Source: CAVVEQ01 sp963828855 | Lineage (GTDB): Bacteria > Chloroflexota > Anaerolineae > Anaerolineales > Anaerolineaceae | NCBI GenBank assembly: GCA_963828855.1 | Contig: CAWHGB010000003.1 | Location: 1-64,000, forward strand | Reading direction: 5' to 3' | DNA: 64,000 nucleotides | Shown: positions 8,566 to 18,599 of the stretch, one piece after another | How positions within the stretch are numbered: position 1 is the stretch's first letter | Layout: each line of letters opens with the position of its first letter | The notes under the pieces: generated by a model | Told to the model about the DNA's origin: nothing | The model's input: only the letters and a program-made list of their open reading frames with translations | Databases searched by the model: none | Position numbers and translations under genes: made by a program

Positions 8566-10294
8566 TCAGAAGAACACCCCCGTTCCCAGAAGTAGATGCT
8601 GAACAATGGGACCTAGGGCCAACGCCGGCAAAAAGCTAAGTGCGCCTACAATGATGATCACAGATGTGAACCAACCGATAAAAAGTGGGCTATGGGTGGG
8701 AAGTGTCCCCTCATTGTCAGGTAATTTTTTCTTTTTAACCAAAGATCCAGCAAGGGCAAGGATTGCAACAATTAATGCAAATCTACCAATCAACATCGCC
8801 GATCCCAAGAGAATGTTATAAAAAGTGTTATTGGCGTTGAGCCCGGCGAATGCCGAGCCGTTATTATTTCCTGCTGAGGCAAAGGCATAAAGCACTTCAC
8901 TAAATCCCTGTGGACCCGAGTTGAAGATCCCGGCTTTACCGGAAGGAGCTATTAATGCGCTGTGGCGGCTCCAAAAAGTACACAGATCACCGGGATCAAT
9001 ACAACCAGGGCAGACATTTGCATTTCGAAGATCTCGATTTTTTTCCCCAGGTATTCCGGAGTGCTGCCCGACCATCAATCCTGCCACAAAAACGGCAATG
9101 ATCACAAATGCCAGCATCCCATATAAACCGGAACCCACACCTCCAAAAATGACTTCCCCCAACATCATCATCCACATCGGGACCATGCCCACCCAACGGA
9201 GTAAATGATTCATGCATGGAATTCACTGATCCATTGGAGGCAGCAGTGGTAGCAGTTGCCCAGATCGCGGAGGTTACCACCCCAAAACGAATCTCCTTTC
9301 CTTCCATGTTTCCTGAAGATTGATCAATTCCCATGGTGGCGAAACCCGGATTTGCTTTCGATTCAGCCCATATTGTTGCTCCCGCCATCGCCACAAAGAT
9401 GATCATCATTACGCATCAATAGAGCCCAACCCTGGCGGGTATCACCGACCATTTTCCCGAAGGTGTACGTTAACGCAGCCGGAATCAGGAGGATGCTGAT
9501 GCATTTCCAAAAAATTTGTTATCGGGGTTGGGTTTTCAAAGGGATGCGCAGAATTTGCATTAAAAAAACCCACCCCCATTGGTTCCCAACTGTTTTATCG
9601 CAATCTGTGAAGCAGCCGGACCCAGTGGTAAATATTGTGAGGTCTGGTTCGAGGATGGATCGAGGATTCCGATTTCCTGGTATGGTTTGAAGGACTGAAC
9701 GGTGCCCTGGGAGACTAAAACCAGTGAAAGAAGTACCGAAAAGGGTAGAAGGATATAGAGGATGGATTTTGTGAGATCTACCCAAAAATTACCCAACTGA
9801 GTTGAGCTTTGCCGCGAAATTCCCCGAATCAACGCGATCAAGACAGTGATGCCGGTGGCTGCCGAGAGGAAGTTCTGTAAGCCCAACCCAAGCATCTGGG
9901 TGAGGTAACTGAGTGTGGTTTCGCCAGCGTAACTTTGCCAATTCGTGTTGGTTACAAAGCTGACTGCTATATTGAACGCGAGCAATGGGTGAATCCCGGA
10001 GAACGATTGCGGATTGAAAGGGAGTCCCTTCTGAAAAAGGAGAAGGACAAAGAGGAAAATGAATCCCAAAAAATTGAAGAGCAGAACGGCAATGGTGTAC
10101 GTTTTCCATCCCATTTCATTCTGTGGGTCAATTCCGCCTGCCCGGTAAATTAATTTCTCAATCGGAACAAGAACAGGGGAAATCCAGGTACGTTCTCCCT
10201 GAAAAACACGAGCCATGTAACCCCCCAATGGTTTGACTGCCAGGAGTAATAGCGTGATAAAAATCAACAAGGGAAGCCAGGTTAACTCGTTCAT
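8566..10294 (-). CDS. kdpA: KdpA potassium-transporting ATPase channel subunit, several frameshifts
   Basis: KdpA is a multi-spanning potassium-selective subunit related to KtrB/TrkH channels. Selectivity-loop segments are visible: TNTNWQSYAGE, GTNGGGFF, TAASNGSVNSMHESF and NNNGSAFAG. The frame breaks near 9563 (in a run of seven T, directly after GTNGGGFF), 9510, 9412, 9190, 9060 and 8970. The protein sequence resumes conserved on each side. ATG 10294 overlaps the kdpF stop as ATGA, which fixes the start; an ATG three codons upstream at 10303 is less likely. The corrected length is about 575 residues, typical of the family. Confidence 0.87.
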
Positions 10295-10374
10295 CCGAAC
10301 CATTCCGGTTTGAATAAGGAAACAAATAAATAAACCAATAATCCAAGGGAGATGATGCCAGTGATTGTTGCCAT
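10291..10374 (-). CDS. kdpF: KdpF small subunit
   Basis: 27 residues beginning MATITGIISLGLLVYLFVSL and ending KPEWFG: one membrane helix followed by the KPE tail typical of KdpF. KdpF stabilises the KdpFABC complex. It is the first gene of the operon; its TGA overlaps the kdpA ATG. An AAGG lies upstream of the ATG. Confidence 0.9.
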   Translation of the reverse strand: MATITGIISLGLLVYLFVSLFKPEWFG

Positions 10375-10755
10375 GCTGAATACCTTGAAAATTCTTAGGT
10401 CAGATGAAGTGGCTCTACATTAATTATTTTGACTTCAAATTGAAAATAACCATCATGAAATCAGCCTCGAGCATGACTTTACCCCCAGTAAAGTAAAAAT
10501 CCTGGCAAGAAACCCGCGGAACCTGTCAAGATTCCGTCAATTAATTCTATATATTGTTTTTCGCTGGATGTATTTTCCAAGAGCTATTGGAGGAAATAAG
10601 AAATAACCCAAGGAGAACTGGTTTTCTTCGTTCTAAGCGGTATTAAATGCGAATAAATTTAAGAAAAGGTGATTTTTTGTTATCCCTCAAATCTCCTCAG
10701 AAAATTTTTATCAAAGCAGTTACGATAAACTTACGATTTATACACGCCCGACCAG
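10375..10755 (-). promoter_or_regulatory. kdp upstream region with two palindromes (candidate KdpE operator)
   Basis: No gene is seen in this 381-base gap. It must carry the kdp promoter. Two inverted repeats stand out: TTATTTT (10424-10430) with AAAATAA (10443-10449), enclosing the palindrome TTCAAATTGAA (10434-10444), and ACTTTAC (10476-10482) with GTAAAGT (10488-10494). AT-rich operators near the promoter are usual for KdpE, so these are candidates. No convincing -35/-10 pair could be chosen by eye. Confidence 0.4.
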
Positions 10756-12393
10756 TTAAACTGCGGCATTCCTACCGGCGATCATGCCGAATACCATGGC
10801 TGGACCGATGGTGGAACCGGGACCAGGGTAGGTGTGGCCCATCACCGATGCGGATGAGTTGCCAGCAGCATACAATCCCTTGATCGGTTTGCCTTTCTGA
10901 TCCAGCACACGGGAAAATTCATCGGTGAGCAAGCCCCCCTTGGTACCCAGGTCACCCGGCCAGACGCGCACTGAATAGAAAGGTGGTTTAGTTATTGGCG
11001 CAATGTTGGGGTTCGGCTTCACCCTGGGATCGCTGTAGATCCGGTCGTAGGCGCTTTCACCGCGGTGGAACTCCGGATCTTTTCCTTCTGAGGCATGCTT
11101 GTTAAAATTCTGAACGGTTTCTTCGAGACCCTTGGGATCGATCCCCATTTTATTGGCAAGCTCTGCGATCGTATCCGCTTTGGTCATCATCCCGGATTCA
11201 AAGTATTCTTTCGGTTCTGCCCCGGGTAACCCCACCCCAAATGGGTAGTACTTATGATGGTGTTGATCGAAGATAAGGTAAGCCGGGATGGCAGGAACTT
11301 GCTTATTGCGCTCATATTGCCAATGACCGCAATCGACGTAGGATGCCGACTCGTTCATGAATCGTTTCCCCGCGCTATCGACGATCATGGAATAAGGAAA
11401 GGACCGTTCCCAGATCATGAAGTTCGATTTACCCTTATGATCGATGAAACACGGTCCCCACCAGGCGTCGTCCATCAACGCGGTGGCAGCACCGATTTCG
11501 ATCCCCGCCCGGATTGCATCGCCAAAATCGCCCCCGGTTGCCACGGTCCAATCTGTAGTGATTGGATGAGGATGGTATTTCTGCCGCATTTCGTTATTGC
11601 GGGCGAACCCGCCGGCGGTAAGGATGACGGCTTTTGCACGGATCTCGACCTGTTTTCCTTCCTTTTGGACGATTACACCTTCCACAATCCCCTTTTCATG
11701 GATCAATCTTACCATCGGGCAATTCAGCCATACGGGAATGGAGCGTTGTAGTGCCAGGTAAGTTAATTGACCGATCAAAGCCCCACCGATCCCTGCTAAT
11801 TTCTTACCAAGGATCATGCTTCCCACCGTGCGGATCCCGATCACATTGGCTGTATTTAAGAAAGCTTTAAATGACCGGAATGAAAGTGCGATCTGTACAC
11901 CATCCAAAGTGTAGACAGGGATGGGCAGTGAGATATTGATCTTATCCTTCCAATCTCCCAGTTTCTTAAGGTCAAAGGGTTCAGGTTCCAGCAGTCGGCC
12001 AATTGGGGTTCCCCCGGGGAGTTCCGGGTAATAATCCGCGTACCCTTTTCCATAATGGTATCGAAACCCGAGGGACTCCAGCCACTCCACCATTTTGGGA
12101 CCTTCCCTCAGGAAGGTCTCCCGCCGCTCCGGGGAGCTGGCAGGACCGGCATCACCGATGGTGAGATCCATATACTTGCGCGCATCTGCGTATGAATCCT
12201 GGGTCCCAGCCCGTAACATCACAGGATTATTTGGGATCCAGGCTCCACCGCCAGACATTGCCGAGGATCCTCCCAATTTATCGGTGCTTTCCAGTATGAT
12301 CGGATCAAGTCCTGCTTCTTTGGCCGCCAGGGCAGCGGTGAAACCGGCAGAGCCGGATCCGACAATCACCACTTTCTTTGAAATGTCTTCCAT
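10756..12393 (-). CDS. FAD-dependent dehydrogenase of the 3-ketosteroid dehydrogenase / fumarate reductase flavoprotein family
   Basis: 545 residues from the ATG at 12393, chosen because GAGAGG sits eight bases upstream; an ATG at 12444 lacks this. The N-terminal dinucleotide-binding motif is VVIVGSGSAGFTAALAAKEAG, ending in the acidic ILE residue, followed by GGSSAMSGGGAWIPNN as in KstD-type enzymes. The C-terminus has GLYAAGNSSASVMGHTYPGPG and GPAMVFGMIAGRNA, closing the FAD site. Family members insert a C1-C2 double bond into steroid A rings or reduce related enones; no other steroid gene is nearby, so the substrate is open. It lies alone between the kdp promoter and a hydrolase gene on the same strand. 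Confidence 0.8.
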   Translation of the reverse strand: MEDISKKVVIVGSGSAGFTAALAAKEAGLDPIILESTDKLGGSSAMSGGGAWIPNNPVMLRAGTQDSYADARKYMDLTIGDAGPASSPERRETFLREGPKMVEWLESLGFRYHYGKGYADYYPELPGGTPIGRLLEPEPFDLKKLGDWKDKINISLPIPVYTLDGVQIALSFRSFKAFLNTANVIGIRTVGSMILGKKLAGIGGALIGQLTYLALQRSIPVWLNCPMVRLIHEKGIVEGVIVQKEGKQVEIRAKAVILTAGGFARNNEMRQKYHPHPITTDWTVATGGDFGDAIRAGIEIGAATALMDDAWWGPCFIDHKGKSNFMIWERSFPYSMIVDSAGKRFMNESASYVDCGHWQYERNKQVPAIPAYLIFDQHHHKYYPFGVGLPGAEPKEYFESGMMTKADTIAELANKMGIDPKGLEETVQNFNKHASEGKDPEFHRGESAYDRIYSDPRVKPNPNIAPITKPPFYSVRVWPGDLGTKGGLLTDEFSRVLDQKGKPIKGLYAAGNSSASVMGHTYPGPGSTIGPAMVFGMIAGRNAAV

Positions 12394-12447
12394 ATTTAAA
12401 ATCCTCTCATTTGGAAAATTCTGCAAATAACGATGACTATCCATTCC

Positions 12448-14229
12448 CTATCTCACCAATTCGAAATCACTGATGAAAATGGAACCGTTCGGGTTTTGAT
12501 CAAAAACCAGAGCGATCTCGCGGACATCCGATACGATCCACTCCCTTGAAAATCGCTCAAAGGCACCCTGATGGATGTCAGGGGCACCCGGCCGGTAAAC
12601 CAGCCGCCTTCGAAGGTATCGTTCTCCTCCGGGTAGCCTTCCGGGAAGCGCAACGCTGGTTCATCAGGCTGGGTTTTCACGGTGGCTGTATTCCCTTGAC
12701 CATCGGTGATCTGGACTGAAAAGGCCTGGGTCGCGCCTGGCTGGTTCAGTGGGGAAAGAGGATCAAGTGCTGCACGCAGACTGACGGAGGAGTATTTACT
12801 GAGATCGCTGCCCTCTGGAAGCGAGAAGCGCAAGGAAGCGCCTTCCTTCAGCCAGGAAGCGACGATCATCGGCGGGATTCGCTGGGATGATCAAATTCAC
12901 CCTTTTGCAGGGTTCGCTTCCGGGTTTCATGGAGGGCACAAAATAACCCTCCTCGCAATAAATCACCGAAAGGTCCTCAGCGGTCACGCTCCCTCCGGCA
13001 AGGTTTTTTTTCAGCTCGGATGCATTCGCAGGAAGCAGCAAGGGCATTCGATCGGCGGGGGTGGCAAGGGCTGCGATGCGGGCAGGCAATGTAAACAGCT
13101 CATCCGAAGCCGCAGTGCTGAGATCCATACCCAAACGTGCGTTCGAGTCTGGATTCCGATCGAAGACTTTCGCCAGAAAATCCAGTGAATACGCGCTTAG
13201 GAAATCCTGCTGAGCTTCCGGCTGCAGGAGGGGTTCGCAATCCGGCCTTCCCTGGCGTCCCATCCGTTCATCGGGTAGCGTGGAATTGAAGTAATTATGG
13301 TTCGCACTTTCCAGCCAGATGGAGGATGCCCAGGATTCATGCAGCGGGTCGCTGCGCGTGATCTCGTAGAATAACTGTCCATCCTGGGTAAAAACATCAG
13401 CGTCGCAGGATGGCAGGATCACGGCCAAGGGGACTTTCGCTGCCGTTGCACCGCCGAAATTCGCCGAAGGCGCAACCAGGATCAACCCGTAGACCGGTCC
13501 GTATCCCAACCTCGAGAAAGAATCCGGTGCATTCATGTTTTTGCTCTGAGTTAACCAGAATGCGCCTTCGCCTCCCTGGGAGTGACCGATGAATGCCAGC
13601 TGGTGCGTATCAGCCTGACCCTTCAGATTCACTCCAAACTTATTGACGCCACCGTTGGAAGCCTCCTTCAGGGCTTGGAGGTGCAGATCCACAAGCTGGT
13701 CAAGGCGTTCGATATGGTTTGGTTCACCGAAGCCGAGGGTATTATCTGCGTTGACATTGATCGAAAGTGCCACGTATCCCTGGTCTGCCAGGCGGCGCAC
13801 CAGGTAATCGAATCCGCGGTAATTGGGTCGTTCCAACTCCGGATCGCATGGCCAGCGGTCAACCATATCCCCATCAGGGATGGGGCAACCCGGGTGATTG
13901 CCATGCAGGATGACGACGACTGGGTGAGGGCCCATCCCCTTCCTCAGGCACCGCGATGATGCCGTTCAGGCGGACTGGCATATGGCGGAAGCGGCTGCCT
14001 TCCGGGAAAATCGCCTGTGTGATCGTTGTATCTCCCAGGTTGTATTCCACCGCAACAGGTAGATCGGGGAAGCCGGTTGGGTTTGGACCTGCACGGTTGT
14101 TGCCGTGGGTGCCAGGGATGTTGCTGTCGCGAGGGGCGGTAGGCTTGGAGCAGCCACGGGTGAAGCACAACCTCCCATGAGGATTGAGAGAGTCAAGAGG
14201 ATGATCGATCCGCGGAACAAGTTGGACAT
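12448..14229 (-). CDS. Secreted lipoprotein alpha/beta hydrolase, frameshifted
   Basis: The N-terminus is a lipoprotein signal ending in LMGGC, followed by a Ser/Pro/Thr-rich linker. The central part has PVVVILHGNHPG (oxyanion region) and the nucleophile elbow GHSQGG, typical of alpha/beta hydrolases. The C-terminal 140 residues, with LREIALVF-type and beta-rich segments, may form an extra domain. Frame breaks occur near 14075, 13930, 12868 and 12550; joined, the product has about 590 residues. It probably acts outside the membrane on an ester or amide. The first intact stretch begins MGPHPVVVILHG at 13935, which could be mistaken for the real start. Confidence 0.65.
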
Positions 14230-14353
14230 GGATGACCTTTATTAATTACCTATTGTGATTCACCCGGCTGAGAGAATTATTTTTGATGAAATGCGGTTTT
14301 ACATCATCCGGGTTCATACAAATGGTAAATCAAGGAAAATTGACATAAGTCAT

Positions 14354-15136
14354 TCACGGGACGATGTTCAACTGCTGCTGCAGTTCGATGAGAGCTCCCT
14401 GGGGAACCTGGAGCAAGCCCACATTGGAACGGTCAAGCTCAATGATCAAAAGGAAAACTATTGATACGATTAGGATGACCATGATCAGAGCGAGGACATT
14501 GTGTTTTACACGGTAACCATCGTGGACACCTATTAATACCATTGTCAATAACCCAACCAGGAACAAACCCAGAATGAGGGGTTGTGGAACCCTGAAACCA
14601 AGCTCGGCATGCAGCCTTTGAGAATGTATATCGATCATTTCATTTAAAGATGAAAAGTATAAAGCAGTGGTTGGACTGGGGTTTTCCTTGGCAATAATTT
14701 CTGCGATATGCCAGAGGTCATCGTGAGTTTGCTCAGACCGGGCAATTGCATCCGATAATGATCCTGGTTTAAGAGCATCGAGCCGGATATCGACATATTC
14801 ACGCATAAGGGTCCGAGAATCTTCTTTGTATGGGGAGGGAAGAAACCCCGCTCGCAGGTAGGTTGTACCGATCACATCCGCCTCCAAAACGACCAGGTGC
14901 CTCCTATGGTTGAAATTCTCCAATGCGATTCCGGTAATAAATGCAAGTAAGAAACCCAATAAGGCAAGTGCGGCTCCCACAACCGTCCCCACGCCCGCCT
15001 CGGCTTGATCTGGCCAGCGCTTTTGAACGAACCCGCCCAGGCGGAATCCTGTTTCTGCGGCCAGGAATAGGAAGATCACCGCGATTAAGTAGACAGACCA
15101 TATTGGCAGGCTGTCTATAGGTCTGTATTCGAACAT
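14354..15136 (-). CDS. Membrane protein resembling DUF4239 (bestrophin-like) family
   Basis: 260 residues from ATG 15136, which has AGAGAGG upstream; the longer frame from 15208 lacks a ribosome site. Two membrane helices are near the N-terminus (SVYLIAVIFLFLAAETGF and VVGAALALLGFLLAFITGIA) and two near the C-terminus (LILGLFLVGLLTMVLIGV and VLALIMVILIVSIVFLLII), with a soluble helical region between. This 2+2 layout is that of DUF4239 proteins, whose role is unknown. It follows the AbgT-type transporter gene on the same strand after a 90-base gap. Confidence 0.6.
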   Translation of the reverse strand: MFEYRPIDSLPIWSVYLIAVIFLFLAAETGFRLGGFVQKRWPDQAEAGVGTVVGAALALLGFLLAFITGIALENFNHRRHLVVLEADVIGTTYLRAGFLPSPYKEDSRTLMREYVDIRLDALKPGSLSDAIARSEQTHDDLWHIAEIIAKENPSPTTALYFSSLNEMIDIHSQRLHAELGFRVPQPLILGLFLVGLLTMVLIGVHDGYRVKHNVLALIMVILIVSIVFLLIIELDRSNVGLLQVPQGALIELQQQLNIVP

Positions 15137-15226
15137 AAGCGAACCTCTCTGTTGGTTATCCCAGTTTTTGGGAAACGTAATACGCACAAGGTTGTTGATG
15201 AATCCCAATAACAGATTGTATGTTTC

Positions 15227-16873
15227 TTAAAGACCCACCGGGTACCCGGGTCCGAGAGGGATGCCCAGAACAAACCACAGGACGAACAGCAGGATCCAGG
15301 CGATGGTGATCACGATTGTATAAGGGAGCATTAGGGCGATGATCGTTCCTATCCCAGTCTTTTTTACATACCCCTGGGCGACTGTGATGATGAAGGGTAG
15401 ATAGACCATAAGCGGCGTAATCACGTTTACCGGTGAATCGCCAACCCTATATGCCGCCAGCACAGTTTGCGGGGCTGTTCCCAGGCGGGTGAAGATCGGG
15501 ATGAAAACAGGGGCGAAGATCGCCCATTTTGGAACTACGCCCGGGATGATGATATCGAGGAGCATGATCACAATGATGAACCCGATCAGTAGCGGCAGCG
15601 CGCCGATATTGGCTCGTTCCAGCATCTCCGCCATCGCGATTGCTGCCACGGTGGGCATGTTCGTGTAATTGAAGAAGGCGATGAACTGGCTGATCATGAG
15701 GAGCATGAAAATTAGTCCAGCCAGGCTGGAAAATGTCTTGGTAATTGCGGCGATAACCTCGTTGCTGGTCGTCATCGTACCTGCGGCTTTTCCGTAGGCG
15801 ATGCCCGCGATCAGAAACAACATTGTAATTATGAAGAGCAGGCTATCCATGAGGGGCGTGTTTCCCTCCTGACCGGCGGGGGGATGAAGCGGCGCACCGG
15901 CAGGCAGGGTGAGAAGCAGGATCAACCCGATGAAAACCAGGACAGCGATACCGGCGTATTTCAGACCGCGCGATTCCGCTGGGGTGAGTTCGCCCTGGTC
16001 AGCAGCGGAAGGGAGGTTAGCGTGGTCTGCATCTGGTACATATTTGCCAAGACGGGGTTCAACTATTTTCTCGGTGACAATGGTGGCAACGATCGCGATA
16101 ATGAATGAAGACGCGATCATGAAGAAGTAGTTGGCAGCTATGGTGAGCGGTGTACCCCCGGTCAGCCCGATCGCTTCATTGGTGATCTCGGTTAACATGC
16201 TGTCGATGGGAGTAAAGATGATATTGACTGCAAATACTGCGCTGACCCCGGCATAGGCTGCCGCCAGCCCTGCCAGGGGATGCCTGCGCAGGGTGACAAA
16301 GGCTGCTGCTCCTAAAGGTATCAGGATCAAGTAACCGGCATCCGTCGCTACGCTGGTGAGAACGCCCACAAAGACGATGATGAACGTGATCATTTTCCGC
16401 GGCGCCACCTTCACCAGCTTGCGAATAAGCGCTGACATCATCCCGGCAGCTTCGGCCACGCCAGCACCCATCATGGCGATGAAGGTGATTGCCACCACGC
16501 CAAAGCCCTGGAAATTTGTGACAAAGGAGGTGAAGATAAACCGGATCCCCTCTGCTGTCAATAATCCTTTGACAGGGATGGTGCGTTCGACTATTTCAAA
16601 ATTCTCACGCTGGGTGTATCCCGGGGCATTCATTCCTGGCTGGGTGGTGTCCTCATAAAAGACTTGTTCCACCAATCCTGGTACCGGAATGGTGATCTGC
16701 TCGGTAACACTCACCCCAGCCCAGGCGAGGATCTGGGATAGTACGATGACGAAAATGATCAGGTAGAGGAACATGAGCACAGGGTGGGGGACCTTGTTTC
16801 CCAGTTTCTCGATCATATCCAGCAGGGAACCTTTTTTCTTATCAGTTTTTGGCACGGTAACGGCAGCGGTCAT
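15227..16873 (-). CDS. abgT: AbgT-family transporter
   Basis: 548 residues with about a dozen hydrophobic segments. It starts at ATG 16873, preceded by GGAGG six bases away; two further ATGs upstream (16885, 16900) lack this. Family features include VPHPVLMFLYLIIFVIVLS near the start, MMGAGVAEAAGMMSALIRK, the hairpin region around TPIDSMLTEI, and PLMVYLPFIITVAQGY near the end. AbgT proteins import p-aminobenzoyl-glutamate or act as antimetabolite exporters. It lies 75 bases after the leucyl aminopeptidase on the same strand, so a role in peptide or aminoacyl-conjugate uptake is possible but inferred. Confidence 0.85.
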   Translation of the reverse strand: MTAAVTVPKTDKKKGSLLDMIEKLGNKVPHPVLMFLYLIIFVIVLSQILAWAGVSVTEQITIPVPGLVEQVFYEDTTQPGMNAPGYTQRENFEIVERTIPVKGLLTAEGIRFIFTSFVTNFQGFGVVAITFIAMMGAGVAEAAGMMSALIRKLVKVAPRKMITFIIVFVGVLTSVATDAGYLILIPLGAAAFVTLRRHPLAGLAAAYAGVSAVFAVNIIFTPIDSMLTEITNEAIGLTGGTPLTIAANYFFMIASSFIIAIVATIVTEKIVEPRLGKYVPDADHANLPSAADQGELTPAESRGLKYAGIAVLVFIGLILLLTLPAGAPLHPPAGQEGNTPLMDSLLFIITMLFLIAGIAYGKAAGTMTTSNEVIAAITKTFSSLAGLIFMLLMISQFIAFFNYTNMPTVAAIAMAEMLERANIGALPLLIGFIIVIMLLDIIIPGVVPKWAIFAPVFIPIFTRLGTAPQTVLAAYRVGDSPVNVITPLMVYLPFIITVAQGYVKKTGIGTIIALMLPYTIVITIAWILLFVLWFVLGIPLGPGYPVGL

Positions 16874-16947
16874 TGGTACCTCCATCGAGCGGGTGATCAA
16901 AACTTGAAAAGTATCTTCCTATCAAGACTAACTAAATGATCCCAAAG

Positions 16948-18406
16948 TTACTTTTTGAAATTTTTCAAAAACTCGGTGATCAAGCGCACACCCACACCGG
17001 TTGCACCCGAAGTGTCGTAGGGCTTTTGCGGTGGGGTGATCCATGCGGTTCCGGCGACATCGAGGTGGGCAAAAGGAAAATCGCCCGTGAATGCTGCCAG
17101 GAAGGCAGCAGCGGTGATCGAACCGGCGGAACGCCCGGCCAGGTTCTTCAGGTCGGCGATCTCGCTCTTAACCATTTGGTAATATTCATCCCATAAGGGA
17201 AATTGCCAGACGCGCTCTGCTGTTGTCTCCCCAGCCTGGAAGAGTTTGATCAGCGAGTGCCTGGTTGGTCGCGAACAGACCGGTCGCATGGGAACCCAAT
17301 GCGATGATGATCGCGCCGGTGAGCGTGGCGAGCTCCACGATCGCATCAGGATTGTAGCGCTGTGCGTAGAAAAGCGCGTCGGAGAGGATGATACGCCCTT
17401 CTGCATCGGTATTGAGGACTTCGATCGTCTTGCCGCTCAGCGTTTTCACGATATCGCCGGGGCGGTACGCGTTTGAGCTGGGCATGTTCTCGGCAGCGGA
17501 GACCAATCCAACGATGTGCAACGGCAGCTTCAGATCAGAAGCCACCTGCATCGCGCCAAAAACTGCCGCGGCACCGCCCATGTCCGATTTCATCGTTTCC
17601 ATCGCCTCGGCTGGTTTGAGGGAGAGACCACCGGAGTCGAAGGTAAGTCCTTTACCTACCAGGCAAATCGTGGGTTTATCCGTCGCCGGTTTGCCATGCT
17701 CCATGATGATGAACCGTGGTTCATGTTCGGAGCCTTTACCCACTGCCAGGATACCGCCAAAACCCTGCTTGATCAGTTCAGCCATATCAAAAACGGTCAC
17801 TGCCAGGCCGGCTCTCTTGCCCAGTTCGATTGCCTCCTGCCCAAGGGCGGGGGGGTGCATAGCGTAGCCCGGACCATTTACCAGGTCGCGGGCAAAATTC
17901 ACTCCGCGGGCGATCGCCTGTCCGGTGGTAACACCTGTTGCGCTCCGCTGGTCCGATTTTGTGAACACGATCGTTTTTTCGACCTTGAATGTCAGATCTT
18001 CGTTCAACTCTGTGCGATATCGCCAGAATCGGTAAGCACCCATTTCGATCCCTTCAGCGAATGCCTGGGCAGCTGTCTGCGGATCCAACCCTAACTCTCC
18101 AATCACACCCACAGTCGGAGCGTTCACTTTGAGTTTTTGAGCTTCTTTGATGGCGATTGCACTTTGACGGCGGATCGTTTCCGGGGAGGCTTTTTCACGC
18201 TTTCCCAGGCCAACCAGAAGCAACCGTTTTGGAACGACTTCTCCGCGCGGGTAAAGAACAAGGGTCTGACCGACGGACCCTTTAAAATCGCCAGGCTCGA
18301 GCAAACTGGCAACAATGGATGGCAGTGGAACATCTTCAAAGCAACCCAGAACAGCCAGTTCGCTTTTAGTCTGCAAGATATCCCCGGAATTTATCATTAT
18401 TTCCAT
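16948..18406 (-). CDS. pepA: Leucyl aminopeptidase (M17 family), one frameshift
   Basis: About 486 residues after bridging a break near 17250, between TGLFATNQAL and LIKLFQAGETT. The M17 signature NTDAEGRIILSDAL is present, with metal ligands in VGKGLTFDSGGLSLK and MKSDMGGAAAV and the C-terminal LAAFTG region. These cytosolic di-metal enzymes release N-terminal amino acids from peptides and usually form hexamers. The start at 18406 has GGAG five bases upstream. The neighbouring AbgT transporter suggests joint use of imported peptides or conjugates. Confidence 0.88.
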
Positions 18407-18599
18407 TCTTTCTCCTTCTTTTGTTATTCCGATCGATTAATCGCCTTTCCTCCGGGTGAGAAATTACCTACCCGGGGTTAGCCAGGAATCCACTTTACGA
18501 TTTGCAGATTTGCTCCACCTAAGAGTCAACCAAATCTGATAGTGTTTAGTCATTCCGTCACCGGCAATCAAAATTATGGTTAATTTCATTTCACCGCTG

